The notes beneath the pieces are model-generated. The model saw only the letters and a program-made list of their open reading frames with translations, was not told where the DNA came from and made no database searches. A stretch of DNA of 64,000 bases from Firmicutes bacterium UBA6113 (lineage in GTDB: Bacteria; Bacillota; Clostridia; Tissierellales; Sedimentibacteraceae). The DNA is taken from positions 62,001 to 126,000 of the forward strand of contig DIWF01000036.1 in the NCBI GenBank assembly GCA_002422545.1, in the 5' to 3' direction. How positions within the stretch are numbered: the stretch's first letter is position 1; each line of letters opens with the position of its first letter. Shown piece after piece: positions 9,142 through 17,371 of this stretch. The position numbers and the translations under genes were made by a program.

Positions 9142-10155
9142 CTAGATTTCCCTGTCTTCTACCTGGGCAAGAATTTTCAGTTTTCCCATGAGTCGATCAA
9201 ACTTTTCAGGCTTAATTGACTGAGCACCGTCACACAAAGCATTTTCCGGGTCGTTGTGAACCTCAATAATCAACCCGTCTGCTCCTGCAACAACTGCTGC
9301 CTTTGCCATTGGTTCAACCATCCACCACAATCCTGCCGCATGGCTGGGGTCTATTATTACAGGAAGGTGACTGAGCTTTTTTATGGCAGGTATGGCACTT
9401 AAGTCCAAAGTGTTTCTAGTATATTTTTCAAATGTCCTTATTCCTCTCTCGCACAATATTACATTTTCATTTCCACCGGCCATGATGTACTCGGCTGACA
9501 TGAGAAGCTCTTCGATTGTGGCAGACAGCCCTCTTTTTAAGAGAATAGGCTTGTTTGTTTTACCAAGCTGTCTCAAAAGGTCGAAATTTTGCATGTTTCT
9601 TGCTCCAACCTGAATGACATCCACTTGTTCAACAAATTCATCCAGAAATTCCGTAGACATTATTTCCGTCACAATTGGGAGCCCTGTTTTTTCCCTTGCA
9701 AATTTTAAAAGTTCAAGCCCTTCTCTTTTCAACCCCTGGAATGCATAAGGGGAAGTTCTTGGCTTGAATGCTCCTCCTCTTAAAAATCCTGCGCCTGAAT
9801 TCTTTACAGAACTAGCAATGGATAAAATTTGCTCTTCACTTTCAACCGAGCAAGGTCCTGCAATTATTGCAAGCTTTTTGCCGCCAATTGACCTGTCTTT
9901 TACGTCTACCACAGTGTTGTCCGGGTGAAAAAGCCTGTTTGCTTTCTTGTAAGGTTCCTGCACCAGAATAACTTTGTCGACAATGCTTATTGTCTGAAAA
10001 GTTCCGGATTCTATGTCGCTTGTGTCACCCACAACTCCAAGAATGTGATGGTTAAGTCCCATTGATTCGTACACTTCACACCCGAATTGATAAATTTTTT
10101 TCTTTACATCTTCGATTTCTTTTTCGCTTGCTTGATTGTTGATTACTAATATCAT
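9142..10155 (-). CDS. aroF: DAHP synthase, tyrosine-linked paralogue
   Basis: Condenses PEP and erythrose 4-phosphate, the committed step of aromatic synthesis. The 337-residue protein has an N-terminal ferredoxin-like regulatory domain (residues about 1-65, MILVINNQASEKEIE). The DAHP synthase/KDO8P synthase barrel follows, with GPCSVES, RGGAFKPRTSPYAFQG and PVIIDPSHAAG. It closely parallels the second copy at 11563. It is the first structural gene of the tyrA-aroB-aroA-aroC-aroK unit, directly after a leader peptide and attenuator, with ribosome site CAGGAGGG. Regulation by tyrosine is inferred from that leader. Confidence 0.93.
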   Translation of the reverse strand: MILVINNQASEKEIEDVKKKIYQFGCEVYESMGLNHHILGVVGDTSDIESGTFQTISIVDKVILVQEPYKKANRLFHPDNTVVDVKDRSIGGKKLAIIAGPCSVESEEQILSIASSVKNSGAGFLRGGAFKPRTSPYAFQGLKREGLELLKFAREKTGLPIVTEIMSTEFLDEFVEQVDVIQVGARNMQNFDLLRQLGKTNKPILLKRGLSATIEELLMSAEYIMAGGNENVILCERGIRTFEKYTRNTLDLSAIPAIKKLSHLPVIIDPSHAAGLWWMVEPMAKAAVVAGADGLIIEVHNDPENALCDGAQSIKPEKFDRLMGKLKILAQVEDREI

Positions 10156-10181
10156 GTTGCCCTCCTGGATTTTAATAAAAT

Positions 10182-10205
10182 AAAAAAGAGTCCCAAAGGA
10201 CTCTT
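10182..10205 (-). terminator. Attenuator terminator upstream of aroF-tyrA
   Basis: On the minus strand AAGAGTCC-TTTG-GGACTCTT is followed by TTTTATTTT. It lies 29 bases after the leader-peptide stop and 27 bases before the aroF start, so it must be bypassed for operon expression. This is the layout of an attenuator. Confidence 0.85.
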
Positions 10206-10233
10206 CCTGATTTCCAAATATTATAATTATTGG

Positions 10234-10380
10234 TTAAGCATAATCATAAGATAAGAATTTAAGTTTTGATCCCTTATAAATAAATCTATGCAGTTTTTTT
10301 GTACAAAAATAATAGTAATAATAATTACTAAAATAATAGTTATACAATTTAGCCGCCATAAACTTATTTACAATTTTCAT
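10234..10380 (-). CDS. Tyrosine-rich leader peptide (attenuation)
   Basis: A 48-codon ORF preceded by a strong ribosome site (CAGGAGGATCAG). It encodes 11 Tyr and 5 Phe. Codons 13-25 read YNYYFSNYYYYYF, with eight Tyr in twelve positions. It has its own consensus promoter upstream and an intrinsic terminator just downstream, ahead of aroF-tyrA. The arrangement is that of ribosome-mediated attenuation: a ribosome starved for charged tyrosine tRNA would stall in codons 13-24 and alter folding of the following RNA. Within the leader RNA, GCATA and ATAAG can pair with CTTAT and TATGC, giving one candidate switching hairpin. The mechanism is inferred; sequence and order are seen directly. Confidence 0.85.
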   Translation of the reverse strand: MKIVNKFMAAKLYNYYFSNYYYYYFCTKKLHRFIYKGSKLKFLSYDYA

Positions 10381-10413
10381 TCTGATCCTCCTGATTTCAT
10401 TTAAATTATATGT

Positions 10414-10441
10414 ATTGTATCACATAAAATCCGGTTGTCAA
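10414..10441 (-). promoter_or_regulatory. Sigma-A promoter for the aroF-tyrA operon
   Basis: TTGACA (10441-10436) and TACAAT (10419-10414) are spaced by 16 bases on the minus strand, about 34 bases ahead of the leader-peptide ATG. This gives the tyrosine unit its own transcription start separate from aroF-pheA. Confidence 0.8.
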
Positions 10442-10487
10442 CAAATTATTTTAAAAATTGAAATTAGCAGCATAAATCATTATTATT

Positions 10488-11558
10488 TTAAGCCTTGAAA
10501 CTCCCAAGTATTTTCATGTAAGGAAGTTCCGTCTTGAGCTGGCTGAGCATTGACTTTATTTTATTGTCAGATAAGTTGCCCTCAAAATCCACATAGAACA
10601 TGTATTCCCACGTGTTAATGCGATTGGGCCTTGAATTGATGTAGGACAAATTGCAGCCATAATAAGCAAAAGTTGATAACACTTCACTTAAGGAGCCTGT
10701 TTCATGAAGAACGTTGAAAACAATGCTCACTTTGTTATGATTATCTTCAACCAGCAGTTTTCTTGAAACTGCTGCAAAGCGGGTGTAGTTTTGCTTCTGG
10801 TCATTTATTTGTTCTTCAATGATTTTTAGCCCGTAGAGCTTTGCAGCTTCTGCAGAACATATGCATGCAGCGTTTTTTTTGTTAAGTTCGGCTATTTTCT
10901 GAGCTGCAACAGCAGTGTTTATTTCATCAATTGCCCTTAGATTGTTCTTTGTAATATATTCGCTGCACTGAGCCAGTGCCTGAGGATGGGAATAAACCTC
11001 CATTATGTCTTCAGTCTTGGTATCAAGACAGCAGGCCAGGCAGTGGTCCACTTTCTTCTCATATGTGTGGTTAATGAACAAATCATACTTCAAAAGGAGG
11101 TCATAGACATCGTTTATGTAACCTGCAGTTGAATTTTCTATGGGTACAATTCCAATGTCTGATGTTTCTCCATATACTGATTTAAACACATCTTCAAATG
11201 TCAGTCTGTTAATTAATTTAGCCTCATTGAACAGTGATTTTGCAGCACTTTCGGAATAAGAGCACTCAAGTCCCTGGTAGCATACAACTTTTACCGCTGA
11301 TTTTTCCCTGCAACCGGGATTGAGCTTTTCAAGAACAGGATTCAATTTGTATTTGTATCTGTTGTCCATGGATTTTTGCATATTGAGGAAATATTTATAT
11401 TCCATGTCATAGTCTCCTGCTCTTTCTAAGCATTCGGTACCTGATGCATTTTTGTCTGCCAGGATTATTTCTTCCAGAACAGCCATGCGTTTTTGGAACA
11501 AATCCTTCATTGATGCATCATAATCATTTAATTTTCCCATCAAACAACCATAGTCCAT
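10488..11558 (-). CDS. pheA: Prephenate dehydratase with N-terminal chorismate-mutase-like segment (P-protein)
   Basis: Converts prephenate to phenylpyruvate, with chorismate mutase expected in the same chain. Residues 1-90 contain a chorismate-mutase-like helix (DLFQKRMAVLEEI) but are otherwise weakly conserved, so mutase activity is less certain. Residues about 90-270 are the dehydratase, with the catalytic TRF motif in QNYTRFAAVS. A C-terminal ACT domain follows (ETGSLSEVLSTF, INSRPNR), the phenylalanine feedback site. I take the ATG at 11558, five bases after the aroF stop, rather than a TTG at 11591 inside aroF; GGAAGG within the aroF end may serve it. Confidence 0.9.
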   Translation of the reverse strand: MDYGCLMGKLNDYDASMKDLFQKRMAVLEEIILADKNASGTECLERAGDYDMEYKYFLNMQKSMDNRYKYKLNPVLEKLNPGCREKSAVKVVCYQGLECSYSESAAKSLFNEAKLINRLTFEDVFKSVYGETSDIGIVPIENSTAGYINDVYDLLLKYDLFINHTYEKKVDHCLACCLDTKTEDIMEVYSHPQALAQCSEYITKNNLRAIDEINTAVAAQKIAELNKKNAACICSAEAAKLYGLKIIEEQINDQKQNYTRFAAVSRKLLVEDNHNKVSIVFNVLHETGSLSEVLSTFAYYGCNLSYINSRPNRINTWEYMFYVDFEGNLSDNKIKSMLSQLKTELPYMKILGSFKA

Positions 11559-11562
11559 ATAC

Positions 11563-12576
11563 TTACATTGTCCTTCCAACTGTATTTGCAATCATTTTTA
11601 ACTTTCTCATTGTTTCCTTGAACTCACTATAAGTCAGTGACTGTGCGCCGTCACAAAGAGCATTTGCAGGGTCATTGTGAACTTCAATAATAAGTCCGTC
11701 AGCACCTGCAGCAACTGCTGCCATTGACAGTGGTTCAACCATCCAGTTCATTCCTGCAGCGTGGCTTGGATCCACAATTACCGGCAGATGGCTGAGTTTC
11801 TTAAGAGCAGGTATGGCACTTATGTCAAGAGTGTTCCTTGTGTATGTTTCAAAAGATCTTATTCCTCTTTCACACAAAATAACATCTTCGTTTCCTTCGC
11901 TCATAATGTATTCAGCAGACATGAGAAGCTCTTCCAGTGTATTTGAAAATCCTCTTTTCAAAAGAACAGGTTTGTTGGTTTTTCCAACTTCTTTAAGCAG
12001 CTCGAAGTTCTGCATGTTGCGGGCACCGATTTGAAAAATATCAACAGAGTCCAGGAACATCTCTATGTGGGCTGCATTGGTTATTTCAGAAACTATTGGC
12101 ATCCCTGTTTCATCCTTCGCAAGATTTAACAGCTCCAGCCCATCAGCCTTGAGACCCTGGAAAGAATAAGGAGAAGTTCTCGGCTTCCATGCACCTCCTC
12201 TTAAAATTGAAGCTCCTTCATCATTAACATTTCTGGCTATGTCTATTATCTGCTCTCTGCTTTCTACAGAACACGGTCCTGCCATAACAACAACATTGGG
12301 ACCACCTATTTCCATATTGCCCACTTTAACTACGGTGTTCTCTGGATGCAGTTTTTTGTTTGCTTTTTTGTATGGCTCCTGCACCTTAATGATTTTCTCG
12401 ACATTCTTGTTCAGGTATATGGAGTTTATGTCAAGGACAGTAGTGTCCCCCACAAGTCCTAGCACTGTTGTGCTCTGGCCAACTATAGAATTGACCTGTA
12501 TGTCGTATTTGTCAAGCATCTCTCTTATTTTTAATATTTCTTCTTCCTTTGTTCCGTTTTTAAGTACAAGTATCAT
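11563..12576 (-). CDS. aroF: DAHP synthase, phenylalanine-linked paralogue
   Basis: Second DAHP synthase copy, 337 residues from the ATG at 12576, which follows a good ribosome site (CGGAGGC). A longer frame reaches into the T-box terminator and is not a plausible start. It has the same layout as the copy at 9142: an N-terminal ferredoxin-like regulatory domain (MILVLKNGTKEEEI), then GPCSVES, RGGAWKPRTSPYSFQG and PVIVDPSHAAG. It is the first gene behind a phenylalanine-specific T-box and is followed at once by pheA. The pair therefore forms a phenylalanine-controlled unit. Confidence 0.93.
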   Translation of the reverse strand: MILVLKNGTKEEEILKIREMLDKYDIQVNSIVGQSTTVLGLVGDTTVLDINSIYLNKNVEKIIKVQEPYKKANKKLHPENTVVKVGNMEIGGPNVVVMAGPCSVESREQIIDIARNVNDEGASILRGGAWKPRTSPYSFQGLKADGLELLNLAKDETGMPIVSEITNAAHIEMFLDSVDIFQIGARNMQNFELLKEVGKTNKPVLLKRGFSNTLEELLMSAEYIMSEGNEDVILCERGIRSFETYTRNTLDISAIPALKKLSHLPVIVDPSHAAGMNWMVEPLSMAAVAAGADGLIIEVHNDPANALCDGAQSLTYSEFKETMRKLKMIANTVGRTM

Positions 12577-12603
12577 AATTGCCTCCGATAATATAATTTT
12601 ATA

Positions 12604-12880
12604 AATAAAAAAAACCTTCCGAATCCTATAATTAAATAGGGACGAAAGGTTATAATTCCGCGGTACCACCCAAATTCAGCATGCGCTGCACTTTTTCGAA
12701 TACAAAAATATTCTATCCCTGTAACGTGGGAATACGTCCTGAACTACTTAATTCATCCAGTCAGCTCAAGAGGGAACTTCAAAATGATTTCTCTAATACC
12801 CGCTTTCAGTCTACGACGGGTACTCCCTGTTAGATTCGTCAGATTTACTTTCATCTGTCACAGCCGTTATATATTTTTTA
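12604..12880 (-). ncRNA. T-box leader, phenylalanine (UUC) specifier
   Basis: Read on the minus strand, the leader contains the near-invariant T-box sequence GGGTGGTACCGCGG (12671-12658). It also has a distal stem I with the ACTGAAAGCGGGT segment, and a terminator with AACCTT/AAGGTT arms and eight Ts (12651-12604). Aligning the specifier loop GAAGTTCCCTCTTGAGC with the known glyQS leader (GAAAGGCATTCTTGAGC) puts TTC (12776-12774) in the specifier position, the phenylalanine codon. Uncharged tRNA-Phe would favour the antiterminator and expression of aroF-pheA. The class is certain; the specifier rests on hand alignment. Confidence 0.93.
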
Positions 12881-12881
12881 C

Positions 12882-12910
12882 ATGATATAATCAAAAACAA
12901 TTATTGTCAA
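12882..12910 (-). promoter_or_regulatory. Sigma-A promoter for the T-box aroF-pheA unit
   Basis: TTGACA (12910-12905) and TATCAT (12887-12882) with a 17-base spacer stand directly upstream of the T-box stem I. Confidence 0.75.
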
Positions 12911-13059
12911 CAACATTTTTCTTATTTTTACAACAACAATCAATAAGCATAAATTTGTATCAATTAACTTACGTTTGGAATCAAAATCGATTGTTATCAT
13001 TTCCAATTAAAAGGTCAGACTTATTAAAAAACAACATGTATTTTATAGTGCTCTAGTTG

Positions 13060-13389
13060 TTATTCAATTTGATTCTTGCAGTTAGGACATTTTAAGATTA
13101 CATTTCCTTTATCAGTGGGAACACGCATCTTTGTGCCGCAGGCGGAACATACTTTTAGTCTGTGGTCTACAAGACTTAATACCTTTTGTTGGTCAAGTCC
13201 TACCACAACATCATCTCCGATTAAAAATGTTGGAACACCGGTCACTTTTCTTCTCATCATTTCCTTGCGCGCTTCAGGATCTGCACTTATATCCCTTTCC
13301 ACATAGTGGATTTTATTTTCTGAAAGGAACTCCTTTGCCATGGTGCAGTAAGGTCATGTCTTTGAAGTAAACAATGTAACATTTTTCAT
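13060..13389 (-). CDS. Glutaredoxin-like selenoprotein (UxxC) with C-terminal zinc ribbon
   Basis: A conventional reading begins at the internal ATG at 13341 and lacks the redox motif. The same frame extends upstream to an ATG at 13389 behind GAAGGGAT, interrupted only by a TGA at codon 12 (13356-13354). Read as selenocysteine this gives FTSKT-U-PYCTMAKEF, exactly where glutaredoxins have CPYC. A hairpin right after the TGA (CCTT..TGC, loop ACCATG, GCA AAGG) is in the right place for a bacterial SECIS. Residues about 1-75 are the thioredoxin fold (TGVPTFLIGDD cis-Pro loop). CSAC and CPNC near the C-terminus form a zinc ribbon. Sec insertion is inferred; total length is 109 residues. Confidence 0.85.
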
Positions 13390-13462
13390 AAAATCCCTTC
13401 TTTCATAATATAATTCTATCATAACATATTAATTTTTAAGTGATATTGTCACAATTATATAT

Positions 13463-14641
13463 TTATTTTTCCCAGGTCAGCAGCCTTCTTTCTCCATCAA
13501 TATTTTTAATGTCGGTTATGTCCTGGCTTACTTCAAGCACTCCTCTGTATATGCCCTCTGAGCCTCTCAGTGCAAAATACTGAATTAAAATCAGCCTTCC
13601 TTTCACATTTATCCAAAACTTCGCCGAGTCTTCCTTTCCTGCCCTGAAGCTCTGTATTATTTCTTCCACAATGTGCACGCTTTGAGGAGGGTGGCAGTTG
13701 TTTACGCTTCGCCCTATTACGGCAGGAGAGCGAGGAAAAATCCTGTCCTTTGGTCTTGTAAAATATCTTACTTTGTTGTATTCATCCACAAATGTCAGGT
13801 CAACAGGCAAGGCGTTGAATACCATCAATATTTCTTCGAAGTTCATTTCACCTGTTTCAGTCCTGAAAACGCCTCCTGAAGACATTTCATGAGAGGGTGA
13901 TTCAATAAAAGTTTCCTTGACTTTATTTATGAATGGAAAATCATATTCCAGACTTTGTCTATGCATTTCATACCAGTCTTTTTCGCTTAACACTTCGCAT
14001 GCAGCAGGAATCAATATCAGCTCTTCCTTTTTCTTCACTCCGAGAATTCCAAAAAACAACCTTGCTATTGAAATGTTTATCTGCTGTTCATTGGAACTTT
14101 CATCCTTTACCGTCTGAATTGCTGTTTTTAATTGTTCTCTCACTTCATCGTGAAGAGCCCACATTACAGCAAGCCCTTCAAACTTAGGTCTAGCTTTTTC
14201 CATGTAAGGAAACAGTATGTTTTCTTTTTTGATGTAGTGAGCATTGAAACCTTCAAGCTCCAAAAGTTTTTTAAGAATTTTTTCTTTTTTAACCTTTAAG
14301 TCAGATTCTTTTAACAAAGTTTTTATTTCATCTGTTTTTTCAACCAATGATTTGTTTTCCTTGAGCATGTCATCAACATAGTTATCGTTTTTTGGTTTTT
14401 CCCATTTATAGTCTGACAAACTCTTGTAAAATGCATTGATTACCTTATCAAGATAAATCAAAATATCATGAGGCTTAACTCCTTCATCAAGAATACTCTT
14501 GAAAACTTCAAAAGCTTCCTGAGGAGTTATCTTTTCAATGAATTCTTTGTGTCTGAGGTACAACTCCTGCCCGTCAGCCCTTGCCCCTAACCCTTTAACA
14601 TATTCCTTTAAATTTTCTGTTCTTTCTTCAAAATTATTCAT
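13463..14641 (-). CDS. DUF438 / hemerythrin / PAS protein
   Basis: 392 residues. Residues about 5-85 match DUF438 (QELYLRHKEFIEKITPQEAF). A hemerythrin-like helical bundle with conserved His/Glu follows (FNAHYIKKENILFPYMEK, ALHDEVREQL). Residues about 275-385 are a PAS-type sensor domain (LPVDLTFVDEYNKVRYF, PRSPAVIGRSVNNCHPP). No output domain is present. Such proteins are thought to sense oxygen or redox state in anaerobes, a role inferred from the family. The gene stands alone, with ribosome site AAGGGGT. Confidence 0.88.
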   Translation of the reverse strand: MNNFEERTENLKEYVKGLGARADGQELYLRHKEFIEKITPQEAFEVFKSILDEGVKPHDILIYLDKVINAFYKSLSDYKWEKPKNDNYVDDMLKENKSLVEKTDEIKTLLKESDLKVKKEKILKKLLELEGFNAHYIKKENILFPYMEKARPKFEGLAVMWALHDEVREQLKTAIQTVKDESSNEQQINISIARLFFGILGVKKKEELILIPAACEVLSEKDWYEMHRQSLEYDFPFINKVKETFIESPSHEMSSGGVFRTETGEMNFEEILMVFNALPVDLTFVDEYNKVRYFTRPKDRIFPRSPAVIGRSVNNCHPPQSVHIVEEIIQSFRAGKEDSAKFWINVKGRLILIQYFALRGSEGIYRGVLEVSQDITDIKNIDGERRLLTWEK

Positions 14642-14740
14642 GATTGACCCCTTATTTAAAGTGTAATTTCATTGTCCTTAAACTTTACCTTTTTAATATA
14701 CCCATCATTCAGAAGACGAAACGTGAACCTTAGTATTTAA

Positions 14741-14784
14741 TAAATCAGCCTGTTCAATTATGGTGCTGTGAACAGGCTGATTTA
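14741..14784 (-). terminator. Strong hairpin ending the sugar-acid operon
   Basis: A perfect 16-base stem (14741-14756 with 14769-14784) and a 12-base loop. On the minus strand it follows glycerate kinase by about 57 bases. Its T-tract is clearer on the plus strand, so it may work in both directions. Confidence 0.65.
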
Positions 14785-14840
14785 TTTTTTGAAACCATTG
14801 TTGCAGTTTCAGGCTATGTTTCTATTTTATTATTAATTGT

Positions 14841-15977
14841 TTATTGTTTTACGCTTTTCATGAGCCTTAAGATGTTGTCCATGGTTGCTTCCATATTTTC
14901 CTTGCTTTTTGTACGGCTCACAGCAAATTCTTCAGGAAGCCTGTTTATTGTGAATATGGATGCGACTCCCATATCATAGGCTTCGTCAATTCCACAGTCT
15001 GCTCCCCCCACTATTACAGTTACGGGAACATTTTTCTTCTTTGCCCTTTTGGCAACCCCTATAACAACCTTGCCTCTCAAGCTTTGAGTGTCAATTTTAC
15101 CTTCTCCGGTAAAAATCATGTCTGCATCTTGAATTACCTGGTCAAAGCTAACAGTATCAAGCACAGTTTCAATGCCCATCTGAAGCTTGGAATCGAAAAA
15201 TGCTATCATGCCGGCACCCATTGCTCCTGCTGCGCCTCCTCCTGGAACATCTTTCAAATCAATACCAATGTCATTTTTAATAACATTGCATAAATTTCTA
15301 AGCCCATTGTCAAGCTCAACAACCGTGTCTTTGTCGGCTCCCTTCTGTGGTCCGAAAATATATGCTGCTCCATTTGTTCCGAACATAGGATTGTCAATAT
15401 CACACATTGTTACAATTTCAATGTCAGCGATAAGGCTGGAGCGCTGTGACAAGTCTATTTTTGCAATGTCCTTCAATGTTCCTCCAACAGGTATGAACTC
15501 TTCGCCTTCTTTGTTGAAAAATTTTACACCTACAGCAGCTGCAGCTCCGCATCCTCCGTCATTTGTGCTTGAACCTCCAAGACCAACAATAATTTTCTTG
15601 CAGCCTTTTTTTGCTGCAGCCATAATAAGCTGGCCCACTCCATAAGTGGTTGTCTTTTTAGGGTCTTTTCTGTCTTCAACGAGCGGAAGACCGGCACAGC
15701 TAGCCATTTCTATGACAGCTGTTTTTCCTTCATTGATTGTGCCGTAAAAAGACTGCATGTCTTCAAAATATGGATTCTTGACAGTCTCCGTTATTTTCTC
15801 TCCTCCAACGGCTGAAAGAAAGCAGTCAACACTGCCTTCTCCTCCATCTGCCACAGGAATGGACACAACCTGACAACCAGGATAGTGCTTTTTCACCTTT
15901 TGGGACATTATGCCGCATATCATCTCTGAGCTAAGTGTGCCTTTAAAAGAATCAGGAATCAAAATTACCTTTTTCAT
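14841..15977 (-). CDS. Glycerate kinase (GlxK family)
   Basis: Phosphorylates glycerate, usually giving 2-phosphoglycerate, which feeds sugar-acid breakdown into lower glycolysis. The 378-residue protein begins KKVILIPDSFKGTLSS and contains the family loop VGLGGSSTNDGGCGAA near residue 125 and a GGGAAGAMGAG segment. It is the last gene of the operon from uxaA to this point, 15 bases after the LarA-type gene. It makes sense as the exit step for C3 fragments released by the aldolase at 24292. Confidence 0.92.
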   Translation of the reverse strand: MKKVILIPDSFKGTLSSEMICGIMSQKVKKHYPGCQVVSIPVADGGEGSVDCFLSAVGGEKITETVKNPYFEDMQSFYGTINEGKTAVIEMASCAGLPLVEDRKDPKKTTTYGVGQLIMAAAKKGCKKIIVGLGGSSTNDGGCGAAAAVGVKFFNKEGEEFIPVGGTLKDIAKIDLSQRSSLIADIEIVTMCDIDNPMFGTNGAAYIFGPQKGADKDTVVELDNGLRNLCNVIKNDIGIDLKDVPGGGAAGAMGAGMIAFFDSKLQMGIETVLDTVSFDQVIQDADMIFTGEGKIDTQSLRGKVVIGVAKRAKKKNVPVTVIVGGADCGIDEAYDMGVASIFTINRLPEEFAVSRTKSKENMEATMDNILRLMKSVKQ

Positions 15978-15992
15978 AAAATCACAACCTTA

Positions 15993-17270
15993 CTATTCTA
16001 TTACCATCACAGATACTCCGTCAGGAATAACCGTAACAGTTGCATGGTCATTGCCAAGTATTTTTTCAGCTTTTTTCAATGCCTCTTCAACGCTTTTTGC
16101 CGGTATCATGTGAAAGTCAATAACAGTCTGATCATCTGAATCTGAAACATATATAACTCTGGATTTTTGAAGAACACGAATGAAAACCTGTGACTGCCAC
16201 TGGTCTGCTTCTGTTCTATTTCTGTCTCTCTCCATAAATAAATCAAGGGTTTTTTTAATGTCTGCCTCATCCTTAAATGTATTGTAAAATACATCTCCAC
16301 CATGACCGTCATTTGATTTTGCAAGCATGATGATTACACCGTCCTGCTTAACAGTCACTTCCGCAGCCGTCATACCCTTCACTGCCTGATAAATGTTCTG
16401 GTCAAGAGGATATCCTCCATTTGTAGAAATTGCAATGTCAGCCGGAACCGCTTTAACCTTACAGAGTTTTGACAAAAATTCACATCCACTGGCATGAGCT
16501 TTTTCCATATCTCCTGCAACTGCATAAATAACTTCCTTTTCTGCATTTATTACAACATTTACAATATATGCCAAGTTTGCTTTTCTTGAAGCCCACATCA
16601 TATCCTTGTGGATTGGATTTCCTTCAAGAATACCTGTTCTTGATCTAGGATCAGCAATGAATTCTGAGCAGTGGTTGGCAAGTACTGTCTGACGGCTTGC
16701 AATTCCCGGAAGCACGCTTTTTCTTCCACCTGAATAACCTGCAAAGAAGTGTGGTTCAATGAATCCTTCAGCAACAAGCAAATCTGCCTCATGGGCAAGT
16801 TTGTTGATAATGAGCTCGCCTCCTGACGGAAGAATTCCCAATTTTACAAGCATGCTGTCATCGTCGCAGTCATGAATGTAAATTTTTTCGTTATTTACAA
16901 TTTCTTCACCGAATTTTTGAACAAGTTCATTTTTTGTTGTTTCTCTGTGGCAGCCTGTTGCAATGAGAATTGTTATATCCGCTTCAGGATTTCCTTTTCT
17001 TATTTCTTCAAGCATGAGAGGCATGATTATCTTGCTTGGAACAGGTCTTGTGTGGTCACTGGCAATAATCACGATTTTTTCTTTACCTTTTGCCAGGTTG
17101 CAAAGTTTTTCTGAACCTATGGGATTTTCCATTGCAACTTTTACCAGTTCTGTCTGGCCCATTTCTGGTTTATAGTGATGCAGCTCGCTTACAAGCACTG
17201 CATTTAATCTTTCTTCCTGAATTTCCAATGAAACGTGTTCTTTACCGTAAGGCAATTTTATACTAGTCAT
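15993..17270 (-). CDS. LarA-family nickel-pincer racemase/epimerase
   Basis: 425 residues, the usual size. All key LarA residues fall at the same positions as in lactate racemase: His108 (ATGCHRE), His174 and Lys184 (EPHFFAGYSGGRKS) and His200 (LANHC). It should therefore bind the nickel-pincer nucleotide cofactor, with Lys184 holding the pyridinium. LarB, LarC and LarE, which make the cofactor, are not in this window. LarA homologues racemise various 2-hydroxy acids. The operon context (permease, UxaA-type dehydratase, sugar-acid kinase) suggests a sugar-acid substrate rather than lactate; the exact substrate is unknown. Confidence 0.88.
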   Translation of the reverse strand: MTSIKLPYGKEHVSLEIQEERLNAVLVSELHHYKPEMGQTELVKVAMENPIGSEKLCNLAKGKEKIVIIASDHTRPVPSKIIMPLMLEEIRKGNPEADITILIATGCHRETTKNELVQKFGEEIVNNEKIYIHDCDDDSMLVKLGILPSGGELIINKLAHEADLLVAEGFIEPHFFAGYSGGRKSVLPGIASRQTVLANHCSEFIADPRSRTGILEGNPIHKDMMWASRKANLAYIVNVVINAEKEVIYAVAGDMEKAHASGCEFLSKLCKVKAVPADIAISTNGGYPLDQNIYQAVKGMTAAEVTVKQDGVIIMLAKSNDGHGGDVFYNTFKDEADIKKTLDLFMERDRNRTEADQWQSQVFIRVLQKSRVIYVSDSDDQTVIDFHMIPAKSVEEALKKAEKILGNDHATVTVIPDGVSVMVIE

Positions 17271-17320
17271 AATAACCTCCTTGACTAAAACATATAATTA
17301 AAAATATTTGATGATAAAAT

Positions 17321-17348
17321 ATAATCTGCAATTATTATTGCGGATTAT
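17321..17348 (-). other. Intra-operon hairpin between pdxA2 and the larA homologue
   Basis: ATAATC-GCAAT/ATTGC-GATTAT form an imperfect 11-12 base stem in the 101-base gap between the two genes, followed on the minus strand by ATTTTATC. It may be a weak terminator or an RNA-processing site that lowers expression of the last two genes. Confidence 0.45.
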
Positions 17349-17371
17349 TAGCTTCCTTTTTTCATAAACTG

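Noticed and set aside
10488..11591. Longer pheA reading from a TTG at 11591
   Set aside because: It overlaps the aroF stop region and has no ribosome site; the ATG at 11558, directly after the aroF stop, gives the expected N-terminus.
11563..12669. A 368-residue reading of the second aroF
   Set aside because: The first 31 codons lie inside the T-box terminator; the ATG at 12576 has a strong ribosome site and aligns with the paralogue.
15187..15645. A 152-codon plus-strand ORF inside glycerate kinase, and similar long antisense ORFs in tyrA, uxaA, the M20 peptidase and yolD
   Set aside because: They lie opposite well-supported genes, lack ribosome sites and have low-complexity Ser/Pro-rich products, so they are shadows.
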